Counted from the stretch's first letter, positions 15,570 through 27,560 are shown. The stretch: 64,000 nucleotides of DNA from Spirodela intermedia (GCA_902729315.2 LR746270.1:1166501-1230500), one strand, 5' to 3'. The notes: generated from the letters alone by a model not told the origin. Numbers and translations: made by a program.

Positions 15570-16010
15570 CATAGAGATCAATTGTCCCTAGTATTATAGT
15601 TAGTAACACAATTCACATCCAGAATCAAATGAACAAAGGAGAGAGTAAATTCATGACACACCAGTCAAAGTATGAAAAGAGAGAATTAGACAGTATAAAG
15701 AGCTTGCCTCTCTAGATTATGACCAAGTTCTAGAAGACAAGTCCTTCCACCCAATGACCTCAACACTAAGCCCCCAGCACCCTGTGTCCAGGGCAACCTC
15801 ATAGCCAGTGGTTCCCCCGCCCACAACGAGCACGTTGAGTCGTTTGATGGTGGTTGGAACCCATTAGCGCGGACCTGTGGACCTGAGATCTCAGGGTGGT
15901 CTCACTCCTGCCTTCACCTGCCACCCAATCCCTTGTATCCCATGCCACTCACAGCAGCAATTGGACTCAACTAGCGTCAGAGATCCTCTGATTATACTCC
16001 ACAAATAAAT
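15570..16010 (-). pseudogene. Decayed duplicate of SDP6 exon 1 with flanking intron and promoter
   Basis: This matches 12130-12720 in order. The intron side (ATGAACAAAGGAGAGAGTAAA) is followed by an exon-end region and CACTAAGCCCCCAGCACCCT against CACTAAGCCCGCGGCACGCT, then CCCGCCCACAACGAGCACGT and GCGCGGACCTGTG. Then comes a jump over roughly 180 bp (about 12440-12620 of the parent), and then the leader word CAGCAATTGGACTC and the TATA region. C-to-T type changes are common, as expected of old methylated DNA. The start codon and N-terminal region are lost, so it cannot encode a product. Confidence 0.85.
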
Positions 16011-16199
16011 AAAGCAAATAAATAAAGATGAAGGCGTAGAAGCGGTCTAAATTCACAAATAAATAAAGCAAGCCTAATCATGATCCCTTATGTCTCGAGT
16101 TTATTCACTTAAGCTCTACCTATTTATTTATTCACAAATAAATAAATAAATAAATTCACTTGAGCTCACTAGACGACAGCACAGAACCCTTGTGTTGGG

Positions 16200-16480
16200 T
16201 CCCTTTTGATCTCAGTCCCCCCTCCAATAGAATGATCAAAAGTCATAGAATGAACATAGTAATACATGCAGTTCAACTTTCTGACTTTCTCGTCAACGAT
16301 CAGAACACCTGCTCCTCTATTTCAGTGATTCTCCATATTCACCAGCATGCCACTTAAAGGGTCATAAAATAAGGACAAACCAGCCCCAAGATCCCCAGTC
16401 CAAATTCTGAGTAAACCAAGTTGGCTACCGTCAACGTACACCACCACCCGTTGACTCTCCCAGATTGGACACGTAAAGCC
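16200..16480. repeat. Spacer repeat, copy B (3' of MTP1a)
   Basis: This is related to 12880-13280 and 22830-23280. Shared words include CATGCAGTTCA, a TTCAGTGATT-like element and CAAGTTGGCTACCGTCAACG. It lies between the SDP6 exon 1 pseudogene and the MTP1a stop codon and probably contains the MTP1a 3' untranslated region. Confidence 0.7.
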
Positions 16481-16618
16481 ATACGAAGTACCCGTCGTCT
16501 TGGGGTCTATACGCTTACGACAAAGAAGATGTCAAATCTTCATTACTCTAACAATTACGAGGGAAGAAGTAGAAGATGATGGCGACAGGAGGTACCTGCA
16601 TCAGTCCGGTGGGGTGGG

Positions 16619-17794
16619 CTACTGGCGTTCAATCTGGATGGTGATGTGGCTGATGTTGTACTCCCGTTGTATGTACCCAATTACTTCATCCAGGACTCGG
16701 TCCGCGTCGGCCGCCGGCGTAACGGTGACATGGCAAGCAAGGAGGACCTTGCCGACGGTGATCGCCCAGACGTGAAGCTCGTGCACGGCCACCACACCGT
16801 CCACGGCGCAGAGCCCAAGCTCGAGCCGCGTGGCATCCACCTCCCGCGGCGTGCTCTCTATGAGCACCTCCAGGATGTCCCGCAGCATCCTAATGGTTGT
16901 GGCTAACACCACTGCTGAGAACATCAGCGTGCACACCAGGTCAATCACCTTCCACTCTGGCTTCCACCATATCACCGCTCCCCCGATCATCACCCCCACA
17001 CTCTGTATGCAGTCCCCCAACACGTGCAGGTACGCCCCCCGCATATTGATGTTCCCCCTCTTCTCCTCCTTCACCTTCCTCTCTCCTGCTGCAAGCTCCT
17101 CCGAGCACCTCAGTAGAGGCTCGTGCTCCTCACCCGACTCGGCAATGGTCACAGCATGGGTGTGGCCGTGTGTCTCGCTGTGGCTGTGGCCGCGGTCGTG
17201 GCTGTCGCCATGGTCGTGGCCGTGGCCGTGGCCGAGGAGGACGGCCATGAGGGCATTCACTACCAGGCCGAAGGCGGAGACGGCGAACATGAGGGACCCA
17301 TGGACCTCGCCGGTGGACCCGACAAGGCGCACAATGGCTTCATAGACCAGGATACCGGTGAGGAGCCAGATGAGCTGGATGGAGACGAGGGCGCCGAGGA
17401 TCTCAAGACGGAAGAAGCCGTAGGACTGGCGCGGTGTGGCCTCCCAGCCGGCGGCCCAGAGGGAGAAGAGCGATATGGCGAACGCCGCCACGTCAGACAG
17501 CAGGTGGGCTGCATCGGTCAGGATGGCCAGGCTGTTGGCCTTGATCCCGCCGACGACCTCTACGCTCATGAAGATGACGCAGAGGATGACTGCCCAGAGG
17601 AGCTTCCTCATCGAGGCGGACCGCTCCTCCGCATCCTTGGAGCTCGCACTGGCCTCAGAGAAACCACAGGGGGCGCCGCTGCAGACCTTCTTCACCCCCA
17701 CACGGGAGACCGCCCCGTTGGACACATCGGCGTAGACCTCAATGATCTGGCCCTGGAGAGGGCTCTCTCCCTGGCGGTCCTTCTGCTCATCCAT
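16619..17794 (-). CDS. MTP1: Vacuolar-type zinc transporter of the cation diffusion facilitator family, copy a
   Basis: This is an intronless coding region of 391 residues. MTP1 proteins exchange Zn2+ for H+ at the vacuolar membrane and store excess zinc. The protein has the family's six membrane segments and both metal-site HxxxD motifs: HLLSD at residues 97-101 (with TDAA before it) and HVLGD at 257-261. The cytosolic His-rich loop between segments 4 and 5 spans about residues 189-213 and is short, beginning [19 protein letters not shown]. The N terminus has the Cys-rich segment [12 protein letters not shown] seen in MTP1. A leader intron runs from 17795 to 18393, with its acceptor CAG directly before the ATG; the untranslated first exon lies upstream at 18394 and beyond. 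It is a tandem paralogue of the gene at 23510-24757. All diagnostic residues are present, so it should be functional. Confidence 0.95.
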   Translation of the reverse strand: MDEQKDRQGESPLQGQIIEVYADVSNGAVSRVGVKKVCSGAPCGFSEASASSKDAEERSASMRKLLWAVILCVIFMSVEVVGGIKANSLAILTDAAHLLSDVAAFAISLFSLWAAGWEATPRQSYGFFRLEILGALVSIQLIWLLTGILVYEAIVRLVGSTGEVHGSLMFAVSAFGLVVNALMAVLLGHGHGHDHGDSHDRGHSHSETHGHTHAVTIAESGEEHEPLLRCSEELAAGERKVKEEKRGNINMRGAYLHVLGDCIQSVGVMIGGAVIWWKPEWKVIDLVCTLMFSAVVLATTIRMLRDILEVLIESTPREVDATRLELGLCAVDGVVAVHELHVWAITVGKVLLACHVTVTPAADADRVLDEVIGYIQREYNISHITIQIERQ

Positions 17795-18393
17795 CTGAGA
17801 TGCAAGGCGACGGAATCACTGAGAACAGGGAGATCTTTCTTACACTAAAATAGCAAGATTATATTTCAACGATCAAACAAAAAAAATATGGGTACCATGG
17901 CCACTTGTGCCTGATACGAGCTGACCAAGCTCTCAGGCACTTCACCCAATCGGCGAGCAAAACAGAAGAAAGTCAACGTTCGTTCCATGTCGCAATTAGC
18001 AACTAGCAATTAGCAAAAATCTTCTCGTCGTGAAGATGCAAGGTCAACGTTCGTCCCATGTCGCATAGCCGTATAAAGATCTTTCTAGGCTGTCATATCA
18101 CCCATCCAGTGTATATACATAAATAAACGAAATTCTATTTCCCGTCAGATAGCAGACGACAAAAATACCACTCTCGCGGTAATGGTAAATTTCACGCAGA
18201 ACGGAGTGATGATCTACGGAAAATCGTCGGAAGGAACGGGACAACACAGAAAACAAGGCAGCGAATCAAGCCAGATGGGATCTGCAGCATTCGTAGCCTC
18301 GAATCATAAAGAGGTATTAAATTGCAAAACGGATTGGGAGAGAAATACGAAGATCTCGACTCGCCGACGGACGGATCGGACTCAGATCCTCAC

Positions 18394-18560
18394 CTCGTCG
18401 CGACGGCGCCCCGAAACTGACTGCGGCAGTCGGAGAGCTGTGCGGAGCCGCGGAGGAGGGGCCTGGACGGGAGCGGAGAACGAGGCGCTTAAGCTTACGG
18501 TGCGCGGGCGGCGTCAGCAGGCGGGAATCTGACCCATTCAACCTTCACATATAAGACGGA
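18394..18560 (-). other. MTP1a untranslated first exon and core promoter
   Basis: On the minus strand GACGAG is followed by the donor GTGAGGAT at 18393. The segment 18160-18570 closely matches 27150-27560 upstream of the second MTP1, including the donor. An open frame on the opposite strand is similar between the two copies only because the DNA is duplicated. The transcription start was not resolved; an AT-rich TATATG word is near 18550. Confidence 0.55.
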
Positions 18561-18599
18561 CGCCCTGAAATATCGTAGGATTCGGAAGGGAATACCGTG

Positions 18600-20990
18600 A
18601 TTGGCCCAGCCTTCGCTGGATGGAGTTCAAGTGGTCCATCTGTCTGATGGGAACATTACGGCACGCCCGTCCATGCCGGAGCGTGCCGCCCTATGACTCC
18701 ACGCACGCAACGCATGCCCACCCGCGCCACAACACGTCTTCAAGTACGCCTCCGTGCTTACGTGCACAGGACAACCGTGCCGCACTTCTTCGGCTAGCAC
18801 AGTTACTGCGCCGGTAATCGTTATTCTTCATGCCGAGATCGTCATATTCTCCTCCATGCCTAAGCGTGAAATTCGACATCATAATTTAGTCATTTCCATG
18901 AGTATGGAATTTTCTTAACTTGATAGTACGAAGATCCTAAATATTTTTATACATGTTTAATAAAATGCAGAAATTTAGGCATATTTGATTATTACCTACC
19001 AAATAATAGTGGAGAGTAAGGCATTTTATCTTGATTTATTTCAGGTGGATAAGGCATAATGGATCTTTTTATTAGGCCTAAATAGAACCACAATAAATCT
19101 CTTATTGGGACTAAATTTAAAGAGCAATAGATCAGATTATTGGGCCTGGATCGGATGAGAAAAAGATTTGTTATTGGACCCCGAATCTAAGGATTAATAG
19201 ATCAGATTATTAGGGTTAAATTTACAAAGTATTGGATCTATTTATTGGGCTTGAATTTGAATGAGTAATGTATCTCATTAATGGCTTGAATAAAAAGCGG
19301 AATAGATATGGTTAGTGGGCCTTAAATCTAAGGTGGGTAGGATCTATCCTTTTGTATGCTAGATCTGGTTTTGGAAAAGAGGTTTCACATCACTTTACAA
19401 CAAGGTAAACAAATATATTACTTATGTCATCCAAATCCAGAATCAACAAAACTAATATGGTTAGTTCTTTGGATATAACCACAATTAAAATAAAAAAAGA
19501 CTCTTTTAAAGATGATTTGTTCCTTGGCCCAAAAAAAAAAATCAAGAGTATTTATATTAAATAAATTTCATTGGGTACCCTAACCTCTTATTTTTTAAGG
19601 TTGATTGTCATGGGGGAAAAAACACATTTCAGTTACCAAACCAAGGTGAGAGGCTCTATAACCAGACAAAGAGATGTTGGCAAGAGCCCATAGAGATAGA
19701 TAGATAAGAGGAGAAGGGAGAGTAATAAGCTTTAGTTGAAGAAGAGAAGCATGAATATGATTTGCTTCATAAAACAATCCTCGTAATCTTCGATGGTTTG
19801 ACTAAAGAATTGTGCATCACAAGCTATCTATGTGCTCATAATGTGTGGATAATGAAGCAAACGTTCTATTTGTTATTGACCACGGTGTACCTTAAACAAT
19901 GTTCTTCATCACTATAAAAAGCTTATGATAGTGATCTTTCAATAGGTGTTATGCCCATGCATGTCTCCTTAAAAAGATGTGGTTATTTTTGTTGAAGCCA
20001 CTTTCTATACATAAATATAGGCAAGATGTTAGAACACACCACCCTATCATGTTATATTTATTTTTATTTTCATTATATAAGATTGTCCATTATGTAAACC
20101 AATTATAAAAGGAGCCACTAACCTGATAACTTATCACCATTTTCGGATGTTATAACCTCTAATGCTGGGGAGATGAAATGACACTCAAGACAATACATCA
20201 CCCAGCTGTCTCCTACTGAATCCCACAAAGAAAGAGATTGATACAACATATCTACACCTTTCTCTTCAATGCTATGGATATAACACATCTACACCTTTAT
20301 CTTCTCAGTGTTGTAGTAAGTTGATGTTCTATTCCATCCCTTATTAATAAGACATCAAGCATCTTATGATCACTTCTAACAAGAAAGAGCCAGAGACAAT
20401 GATACATCCATGTCACATCTTCCTCTTGCTTTCCTCACCCCTGGACGAGAAAATAAATGTGGTAATTGGTTCACCTCCTTTTGTCCCTATATGTCATTGA
20501 CTTAGCAAAAAAATGGGTACATGATGTTAGTGGTACCTACTCAAAATGGTTTCTTGTTGTATGTTTTTCATTTAATTTTTATGTCTTAAGGAGGGAGATG
20601 CCTTGCATCACAAGTGTGCCAAAGCCTCATATGTTTATCGGTGCACTACTAAACATGACAATGATCTGCTCTATGAGATGGAAGTATTCTTCCAACATCT
20701 CATTATTACGCTATATTTAGTCGTCTATTTATAAGAGGAAGTGGGTGAAGAACTTGAGTTGTATTATTTCTCACTAATAAGGTCATAATGAAGCCTCATG
20801 CTCGTTGCAGTGTGAGACTTTTCTATATTGTAGAGAAACTCATTACCATGTTGTTCATGAAGACATCAAATTTAATGTGAATGAGATAATGACATCCTAT
20901 CTAGAGGTAGTTCATCATCCCCTTCATCTCATACTCATAGATAGAGCATCATAGCTCAATCTCATTTACTTTTCAATTCTCATATACCAC
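18600..20990. other. AT-rich intergenic stretch, no gene seen
   Basis: No frame here looks like protein on either strand. Between about 19120 and 19330, words such as ATAGATCAGATTATTGGG recur at irregular spacing near 60-70 bp, suggesting an old degenerate tandem repeat. The rest looks like decayed repeat DNA. Confidence 0.5.
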
Positions 20991-20999
20991 CACATGGTC

Positions 21000-22770
21000 C
21001 TCATGCATCAAAACATTATTGATAGATAAATTAGAGGCATTGGTGTGTACCTTGAGGGGCCATAAAAGTCAAGTAGCCACAATAGAAACATGTTTACAAA
21101 ATCGTTGAAGAAGCATTGACACTTGCTTGACTAATGATACTTCATGCCCTTCTTCAAGAGGTCTACCAAGTGGGCCATTGACTTAATAATAATTACACAT
21201 AAACTTCCTTTTCGTGGTTAGTCAATCTAATAAATACTATCACTTCTATCACATGTTTGTGCAAACTAATTATCAATAACTTGGACTCTTGCATGCACAC
21301 AGTAGCATTTAGATGGGTTGAGAAATAGTTGATTATTCTTTAAACTTCTTGAACACCTCTTGTATGTGTTTAATGTGGTCATCTAAACATTTGATGTCTA
21401 TCAAGATATCATCTATATACATTATACCGAATTGGTCAATGACATACCTAAAAATGATGTGCAAGACATTGTAGTGTATGTGTGAAGTTAAAAGGTATCA
21501 ATACTAACTTTAACAACTTGAAAGGAGTGATGTATGTAATCTTTTACTTGTTGACTGTTTGAATGCAGACTTTATAATAGATGCTATTCAAATTCTCTCC
21601 TGAAGTATCATGCTTCTCTTAACTAGTCGAACAATTCATTCACATCAGACACATGGTACTTGTTATTTACCATTAACCTATTAACTAACTAATAATCTAC
21701 GTATAGTGTAAGTGACTTATCCTTTATTTAGAAGAACATATCAGATCTAACAAGTCATCAAGGTGTCAACGTACCCCCTTGAGGTACATTACCATCCTTG
21801 TGTTGGGTGCACATTTTCTGGTGAGCACACACTAGGCACAAACTCAATCTCATGCTTCACCTTGTAATGGGGGTGATCTCATAGCTGGAGAGACGTCAGC
21901 AAAATGTTGTACAAGTTTTCTAAGAGTTGTGCAAGGCTATGCAATAGTATCACTATAGCCATGTTTCTTGTTGTCCCATTTGGTGTGATGGTGTTACTTT
22001 CATTAAGCATGCACCTACTCTAATAGATGACATCAGTTGCACTTACCAAAGATGACTTTGATGTCATCAATAGGCAACATCATAAAGTTTATTGAACTCT
22101 CTCATCTGTTGACTCACATTAAGATCTTACATATTATTCTATTTAGGGTATGTAACTTAGAGTTGACAACCTTGATGCAAATATCTCCCATGACAACGTC
22201 AAGTTCAACCATGTGAAGGTTAACTTAGCATCAATATTTGAGATGAGACAAACAAAAAGGGTTAGAGACGACTCAATAAATTCTAAGGATTTCTATTCGA
22301 ATTCTTTCAAAGCCACCCAGTGGAGAATTAGATATCTCAAGTGGTTAGCTCCACACATTGTTGTAATCAAGGCAATTAGTGCACAACTGCCCCTATATTT
22401 GCATGTCTCCAACAATCTTATTTGGTTTATAGAGAGCTAGGCAGATGAACTAAAAGGGAGTGAATTGATTCTTTTTCTTTGCTAGGGTTTCTGGCTTCTA
22501 ATGTTCCAGGGACATATATCAAGGCTAGTATGACCATAATTTTATAATGATTCAGTCCGCCCAGCCCACTCCATTCTCTAGGGACTATGTCCTTAGGTTC
22601 TTAACTCCCTAGTAGTGTACACATTGATTTAAAAGCTCAACCACCATTAGATTTCATAGCCCTTAGTGGACCCAAAATTTTTCTTGAAACTTTGTTCTAG
22701 ATCCACAACTCTAAAGCCACAATAATCAAAGAAATTTCCCACTTATTTCTTTTAGAGGATTCACTCTGGA
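21000..22770 (-). mobile_element. Decayed Ty3/Gypsy-like retrotransposon remnant, copy 2
   Basis: The minus strand at 21399-21422 reads MYIDDILI, the reverse-transcriptase YxDD motif, preceded by RYVIDQFGI and followed by DDHIKHIQEVFKKF and, after a shift, NQLFLNPSKC. It is broken by many stops. It is homologous to copy 1 over most of its length, including the distal parts at 15110-15240 and 22630-22760. It may therefore have been carried along in the segmental duplication rather than inserted separately. No LTR was identified and the boundaries are approximate. Confidence 0.75.
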
Positions 22771-22829
22771 ATAATGAAAAAATATCCCTTTTGTTAGGTC
22801 CCTCCTGCTCTCTTCCCACCCTCCCATAC

Positions 22830-23280
22830 GTAATGGAATAATGAATGGCTTGTGGGATGCACAATGTAACGCATGCAGTTCAGTGGGCTGACCTACTAGT
22901 CCATAGCAAGTATATGCACTCTTGTACTTCAGTGACTACCATCCATATACATCAACCCCATGCCACAAAGGGGGCATTTTACAAAAATACCTTTCACTTG
23001 ATTTATCCTTTTTAATGTTTAGTTCTCACAAAATGTATCTCTGGGATTTATCTACCTTGTGTAGTTTTATTCATAGACATTTGTTTGTGAAGAAGGGCGT
23101 ATGAAGATCCAATTTACTGAAGAGAGTAGAAGATACCAATTAAAATGAAAAAATCCTAGGAAAAGAGAAGGATGAATCTACCCCGAGTACCCAGACCATA
23201 TTCTGAGCAGATCAAGTTGGCTACTGTCAACGCAGACGACCACCCACTGGTCCAACCGCCATGAAGACTCTTGTTCCTTC
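22830..23280. repeat. Spacer repeat, copy C (3' of MTP1b)
   Basis: This is homologous to copies A and B. It retains CATGCAGTTCA, GTATGAAGATCC, CCAATTAAAATG and GACCACCCACTGGTCCAACC. It is the most complete of the three and lies directly downstream of the MTP1b coding region. Confidence 0.7.
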
Positions 23281-23509
23281 TCTTCAACCTCCTCTCGACT
23301 GCCATAACCTTTCACCTCCAAAAGTGATGATTTGTTCTGTGGGTGTAGTAGGCCAACCTCCTAACCATATTAAGATATTTGGGTCAATGCCATGGTTGTG
23401 GATTGGTGGCTATAAGGAGAACATTTCGTGGGCATTTACTACAACAGTTACAAGGAAAGAAGAAGATGATGATGGCGAGAGGTACCTCCGTCGGTGGGGC
23501 AAGGTGGGG

Positions 23510-24757
23510 CTACTGGCGCTCGATCTGGATGGTGACATGGCTGATGTTGTATTCCCGCCTGATATACCCGATAACCTCGTCCAAGACTCGATCCGCATCG
23601 GCCGTCGGCGCAACAGTGACATGACAAGCAAGGAGTACCTTGCCGACAGTGATCGCCCATACATGGAGCTCGTGGACGGCCACCACGCCGTCCACAGCAC
23701 AGAGTCCGCGCTCAAGCCGCGTGGCGTCAACCTCCCGCGGTGTGCTCTCCATGAGCACCTCCAAGATATCCCGCAACATCTTGATGGTTGTGGCCAGCAC
23801 CACCACTGAGAACACCAATGTGCAGACCAGGTCGATCACCTTCCACTCCGGCTTCCACCATATCGCCGCCCCCCCCACCATCACCCCCACGCTCTGTATG
23901 CAGTCCCCCAACACGTGCAGGTACGCCCCCCTCACATTGATGTTCCCCCTCTTCTCCTTCGCCACCTTCCTTCCCCCCGATGCAAGCTCCTCCGAGCACC
24001 TCAACAAGGGCTCGTGCTCCTCACCTGACTTGGTGATGGTCACGGTGTGTGTGTGCCCGTGCACCTCGCCATGGTCGTGGTCGTGGTCGTGGTCATGCCC
24101 GTCGCTGTGGCCATGGCCATGGTCGTGGCCATCGTCATGGCCGTGGCCGTGGCCGTGGCCGTGGCCGTGGCCATGGCCGTGCCCATGGTCGTGGCCGAGG
24201 AGGACGGCCATGAGGGCATTCACTACCAGGCCGAAGGCGGAGACGGCGAACATGAGGGACCCATGGACCTCGCCGGTGGGACCGACGAGGCGCGCAATGG
24301 CCTCGTAGACCAAGATGCCGGTGAGAAGCCAGATGAGCTGGATGGAGACGAGGGCGCCGAGGATCTCGATGCGGAAGAAGCCGTAGGACTGGCGTGGGGT
24401 GGCCTCCCAGCCGGCGGCCCAGAGGGAGAAGAGCGATATGGCGAAGGCCGCCACGTCAGACAGCAGGTGGGCTGCATCGGTCAGGATGGCCAGGCTGTTG
24501 GCCTTGATCCCGCCGACAACCTCCACGCTCATGAAGATGACGCAGAGGATGACTGCCCAGAGGAGCTTCCTCATCGAGGCGGACCGCTCCTCCGCATCCT
24601 TGGAGCTCGCACTGGCCTCAGAGAAACCACAGGGGGCGCCGCTGCAGATCTTCTTCACCCCTACACAGCGGACAGTCCCATTGGACACGTCGGCATCAAC
24701 CTCAATGATCTGGCCCTGGAGAGGGCTCTCTCCCTGGTGGCCCTTCTGCCCGTCCAT
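23510..24757 (-). CDS. MTP1: Vacuolar-type zinc transporter of the cation diffusion facilitator family, copy b
   Basis: This intronless coding region of 415 residues is a paralogue of the gene at 16619-17794 and nearly identical outside the central loop. It should move Zn2+ into the vacuole in exchange for H+. HLLSD at residues 97-101 and HVLGD at about 281-285 keep both transport-site motifs. The His-rich loop is 24 residues longer than in copy a, made of HG and HD dipeptides, and encoded by near-perfect GTGGCC-type hexamers at about 24060-24200. This loop is known in MTP1 to act in zinc sensing and metal choice, so the pair may differ in affinity or selectivity; that is inference. Its leader intron is 24758-27379 (2.6 kb against 0.6 kb in copy a), and the acceptor CAG abuts the ATG. 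No lesion is visible. Confidence 0.95.
   Translation of the reverse strand: MDGQKGHQGESPLQGQIIEVDADVSNGTVRCVGVKKICSGAPCGFSEASASSKDAEERSASMRKLLWAVILCVIFMSVEVVGGIKANSLAILTDAAHLLSDVAAFAISLFSLWAAGWEATPRQSYGFFRIEILGALVSIQLIWLLTGILVYEAIARLVGPTGEVHGSLMFAVSAFGLVVNALMAVLLGHDHGHGHGHGHGHGHGHGHDDGHDHGHGHSDGHDHDHDHDHGEVHGHTHTVTITKSGEEHEPLLRCSEELASGGRKVAKEKRGNINVRGAYLHVLGDCIQSVGVMVGGAAIWWKPEWKVIDLVCTLVFSVVVLATTIKMLRDILEVLMESTPREVDATRLERGLCAVDGVVAVHELHVWAITVGKVLLACHVTVAPTADADRVLDEVIGYIRREYNISHVTIQIERQ
24060..24200. repeat. Hexanucleotide (GTGGCC-type) array coding the His-rich loop of MTP1b
   Basis: Repeated GTGGCC, GTGGTC and ATGGCC units encode alternating His-Gly and His-Asp on the minus strand. The array is longer than the matching region of copy a near 17150-17235. 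The opposite strand gives a long meaningless Val/Ala frame. Confidence 0.85.
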
Positions 24758-25289
24758 CTGAGGTGCAAGGCAACGGAATCATCAGAACATGGAAATATTT
24801 CTTACACTTAAATAGCTGATTGAGAACAAAACATAATATATATATATATATATTGAAGAATGAAAACAAAACATTGATACAATAGCTTCTTGAGGATGAC
24901 ACCAGCTGAGTAAATCCTCAGGGCCCTTCACCAACCTGTGGTGAATACACAGAGTTGGAATTGGGGTGAACACACTAAGGTGGGCCAAGACTTGGTTTCT
25001 GCCTTTTAAACCTCCATTTGATATCGAAAATGACATCAGCCATTATATCTTTCAGTCCAAACTTCATCATGAAATAAGTTAGACTTGTGAGGAGGATATT
25101 TTCGGCAATTAGCAAAAAACTGCTAGTCATGAAGATGTGTACGGTTGGCGTTCATATCACATCACATAACTGCATAAGATCTTCAAGGTCATCATAGCTC
25201 CCATCGAGTGTATGTATCAAAAAACGAAATTCCATTTCCTGGTGCATGCTAAGAGTTCCCTTCAAGATAACAGACAACAAAACTACTAC

Positions 25290-27150
25290 TCTAACAAACG
25301 GAAACTACTCTCATAGATGGGGAAATCATCATCAAGACCTAATAAAAAAAATTCTTCCCTTATGACACAGTGTGGTCTGCCCAACCCCGCAGGGTTGGTC
25401 TTTCCCTAAATCAAAGCAACACAGTTGCGGCCAGCATTTGCTTATAAATTTACTAAATCTCCAAGTCTGAGATGGAGGACGAGGGTGTGAGAAACTTTTG
25501 TGGTGATGGCCATGAGCCTGAAATGGTTTTCAAGTAGCGGAGGCGATCTGAAGCTCTCGGTTTGTAGGCTATAGAAGCAAAATCCAGAAGAAACCAAGCA
25601 ATGACCAAGAGCAGGATAAAAATTAGGGTTTAATCTCAAATTTCTGGCGTTTGAGAAATGTTGGGAGTCGCCACAGGTTTAGAGCCAATGACCACAGCAC
25701 TCATCATAGGAATTTCACAACGATCATCTCAGATTCGAGGCAGTTTATACGTAGCAATGCGCTGATAATAACAGACTGCCAATCGATGCTTGAAAACGAA
25801 TCTTCGGAAAGGATGCCATTAATTGATAAATAAGGGAAGCAGAGAAGGGTTTTTTTTTTGGGCCAATCGATCCAAGATTGGAGCAGGGAGGATCATTGAC
25901 GAGAAGCTACCCTACCCTCCATTTAGAAATGTGAGGAGAGGCACCGAAAGAAGAAGCACGCTACCTAGAAAAATGTGTGAAGAAGAGTGAGGGAAATTGA
26001 AGGAGAACACTGTTATTTACGCACCACAAGAACTTTGAAACCTTGAAAGATTGAAGTCGATAGGCAAAGCAACAGAAAGTCTAACGCTTTGAAGCTGATG
26101 ACCAGAATTGAAACACAAGAGAAAACAGAAAAAATCTCAATCAGTTACCGAAACAGAATAAGGTTGACGCAGATGCTGCTGATTCTCTTTCTGCACAACG
26201 AGCATTCGAAAGGGCGAGTAGAAACTACTTACGGAACCAATCTGCGGTCAACGAGAGGCAGAAGGGCGATACTTCCCAACAGAAGCAGCCCGAACAAGCC
26301 TTCCCCGAAAGAGGGAAGAGTGACAGGAACCTCACCTGAAAGAGGTGAGGTTGGCCCCAGCTCCAGACTCCACGGTCCAAAATCCTCCTCTCCCTCCCCC
26401 TTCTCAAACTTCTTCTGTCCGTGGGTATAGCACACCACGACTTCCCCACCCGGCTGCCTTTACACGCGAAATATACCAACGGACGATTCCCGAACAAATA
26501 CCGAAAACCCAAGCAGGCTAAGTTATGACCCCGGCCGCGTCAGGGATCGATCGGGCATTCCACTTGCGGTGATACCCTCCTCTCATCTTGATCCCCCGAC
26601 GGACGATATCCCAAGAAAATAATAATAATAATAATGTTATTATTCTTATTATTAAAAAATGAAGAGGGGGGTAAAAGCAAATTCCGATCGAGCTCCAAGG
26701 TCCCACTCTTCTTGGAGGTTCTCCCTTAAATTGCAGTCATTGACTTGATGACAAGCCAACATGTGGTAGACAACCCAATATCCCATCAAAAAAAAACCCT
26801 ACTGTTCCGCCCATTGAGCTGGTCAGAGATCCGTCTAGAAACTGGGCAACAAGGGGGGAATGAAAACGGCGGTGTCCACGTGGCAACGGAAATGTGCGGG
26901 CCTCCAGATTGAATCTAGATAGCATGCACAGCTGTCTACGCGAAAATTTTATATAAAGCAGCTCACCTTTCGTAAACTGCCGCACATGAAAACTAGAGAA
27001 AGGACAAGCGAGCTGTAATTCGACAACAGAAAGATCCATCTGAAAAGTACTCCAGTCAGTGATACTCATTCTTCAATGCACCATTTCCACGGTAGTGAAA
27101 AACGAGAGCGTCAACACAAAATCGGTCGCATACATCTTGAACCGACGATT
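25290..27150. other. Insertion of about 1.9 kb within the MTP1b leader intron
   Basis: Copy a reads continuously from GACGACAAAAATACC to GTAATGGTAAATTTCACGCAG at about 18150-18195. In copy b the matching words are separated, at about 25270 and 27165. The inserted DNA has no similarity to copy a. No transposase, LTR or clear target-site duplication was found, and the edges are approximate. It includes one exon-like minus-strand segment. Confidence 0.65.
26226..26440 (-). other. Orphan exon-like reading frame in the insertion
   Basis: The minus strand is open for about 75 codons. It contains CYTHGQKKFEKGEGEEDFGP, WSLELGPTSPLSGEV and the hydrophobic stretch GLFGLLLLGSIALLPLV, and ends LVDRRLVP. 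A textbook donor CC|GTAAGT lies at the end of the frame (about 26232), so it may be spliced instead of stopping at TAA. The acidic stretch followed by a single membrane segment looks like protein. I recognise no family and cannot join it to other exons. It could be a nested small gene, a captured gene fragment or chance. Confidence 0.3.
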
Positions 27151-27380
27151 TCCTTCGATTCGTAATGGCAGATTTCACGCAGAGCGGAGTGATGATCAAC
27201 GGAACATCGTCGGAAGGAATATCGGGAGAACACCAGAAACAAGGCAGAGAATTAAGCCAGACGAGATCTGCCGCTCTCGCTGCCTCGAATCATAAAGAAA
27301 TATTAAGTTGCAAAACGGATCGGGAGAGAAATACGAAGATCCCGACTCGCCGACGGACGAATCGGACTCGAATCCTCACC

Positions 27381-27560
27381 TGGTCGCGACGGCGCCCCGG
27401 AAACTTCGGCCGGCGGAGAGCTGTGCAGAACCGCAGAAGAGGGGCCTGGACAGGAAAGGCGAACCAGGCGCTTGAGCTTACGGTGTGCGGGGGGGGGCAG
27501 CAGGGGGCGGGAATCTCAGCCATTCGACCTGCGCATATAAAACGGAGGCCCTGAAATATC
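27381..27560 (-). other. MTP1b untranslated first exon and core promoter
   Basis: On the minus strand GACCAG is followed by the donor GTGAGGAT at 27379. The sequence matches 18394-18560 upstream of copy a, and TTTATATG near 27535 may be the TATA element. The first exon is therefore kept although the leader intron has grown. Confidence 0.55.

Noticed and set aside
18182-18532. Plus-strand frame conserved between 18182-18532 and 27165-27554
   Set aside because: The similarity comes from the DNA duplication of the MTP1 leader exons. It lies antisense to the splice donor and has no protein-like features.
24047-24811. 254-codon plus-strand frame rich in Val, Ala and Met
   Set aside because: It is the antisense of the MTP1b His-rich loop and neighbouring coding sequence; the same shadow exists opposite MTP1a at 17123-17848.
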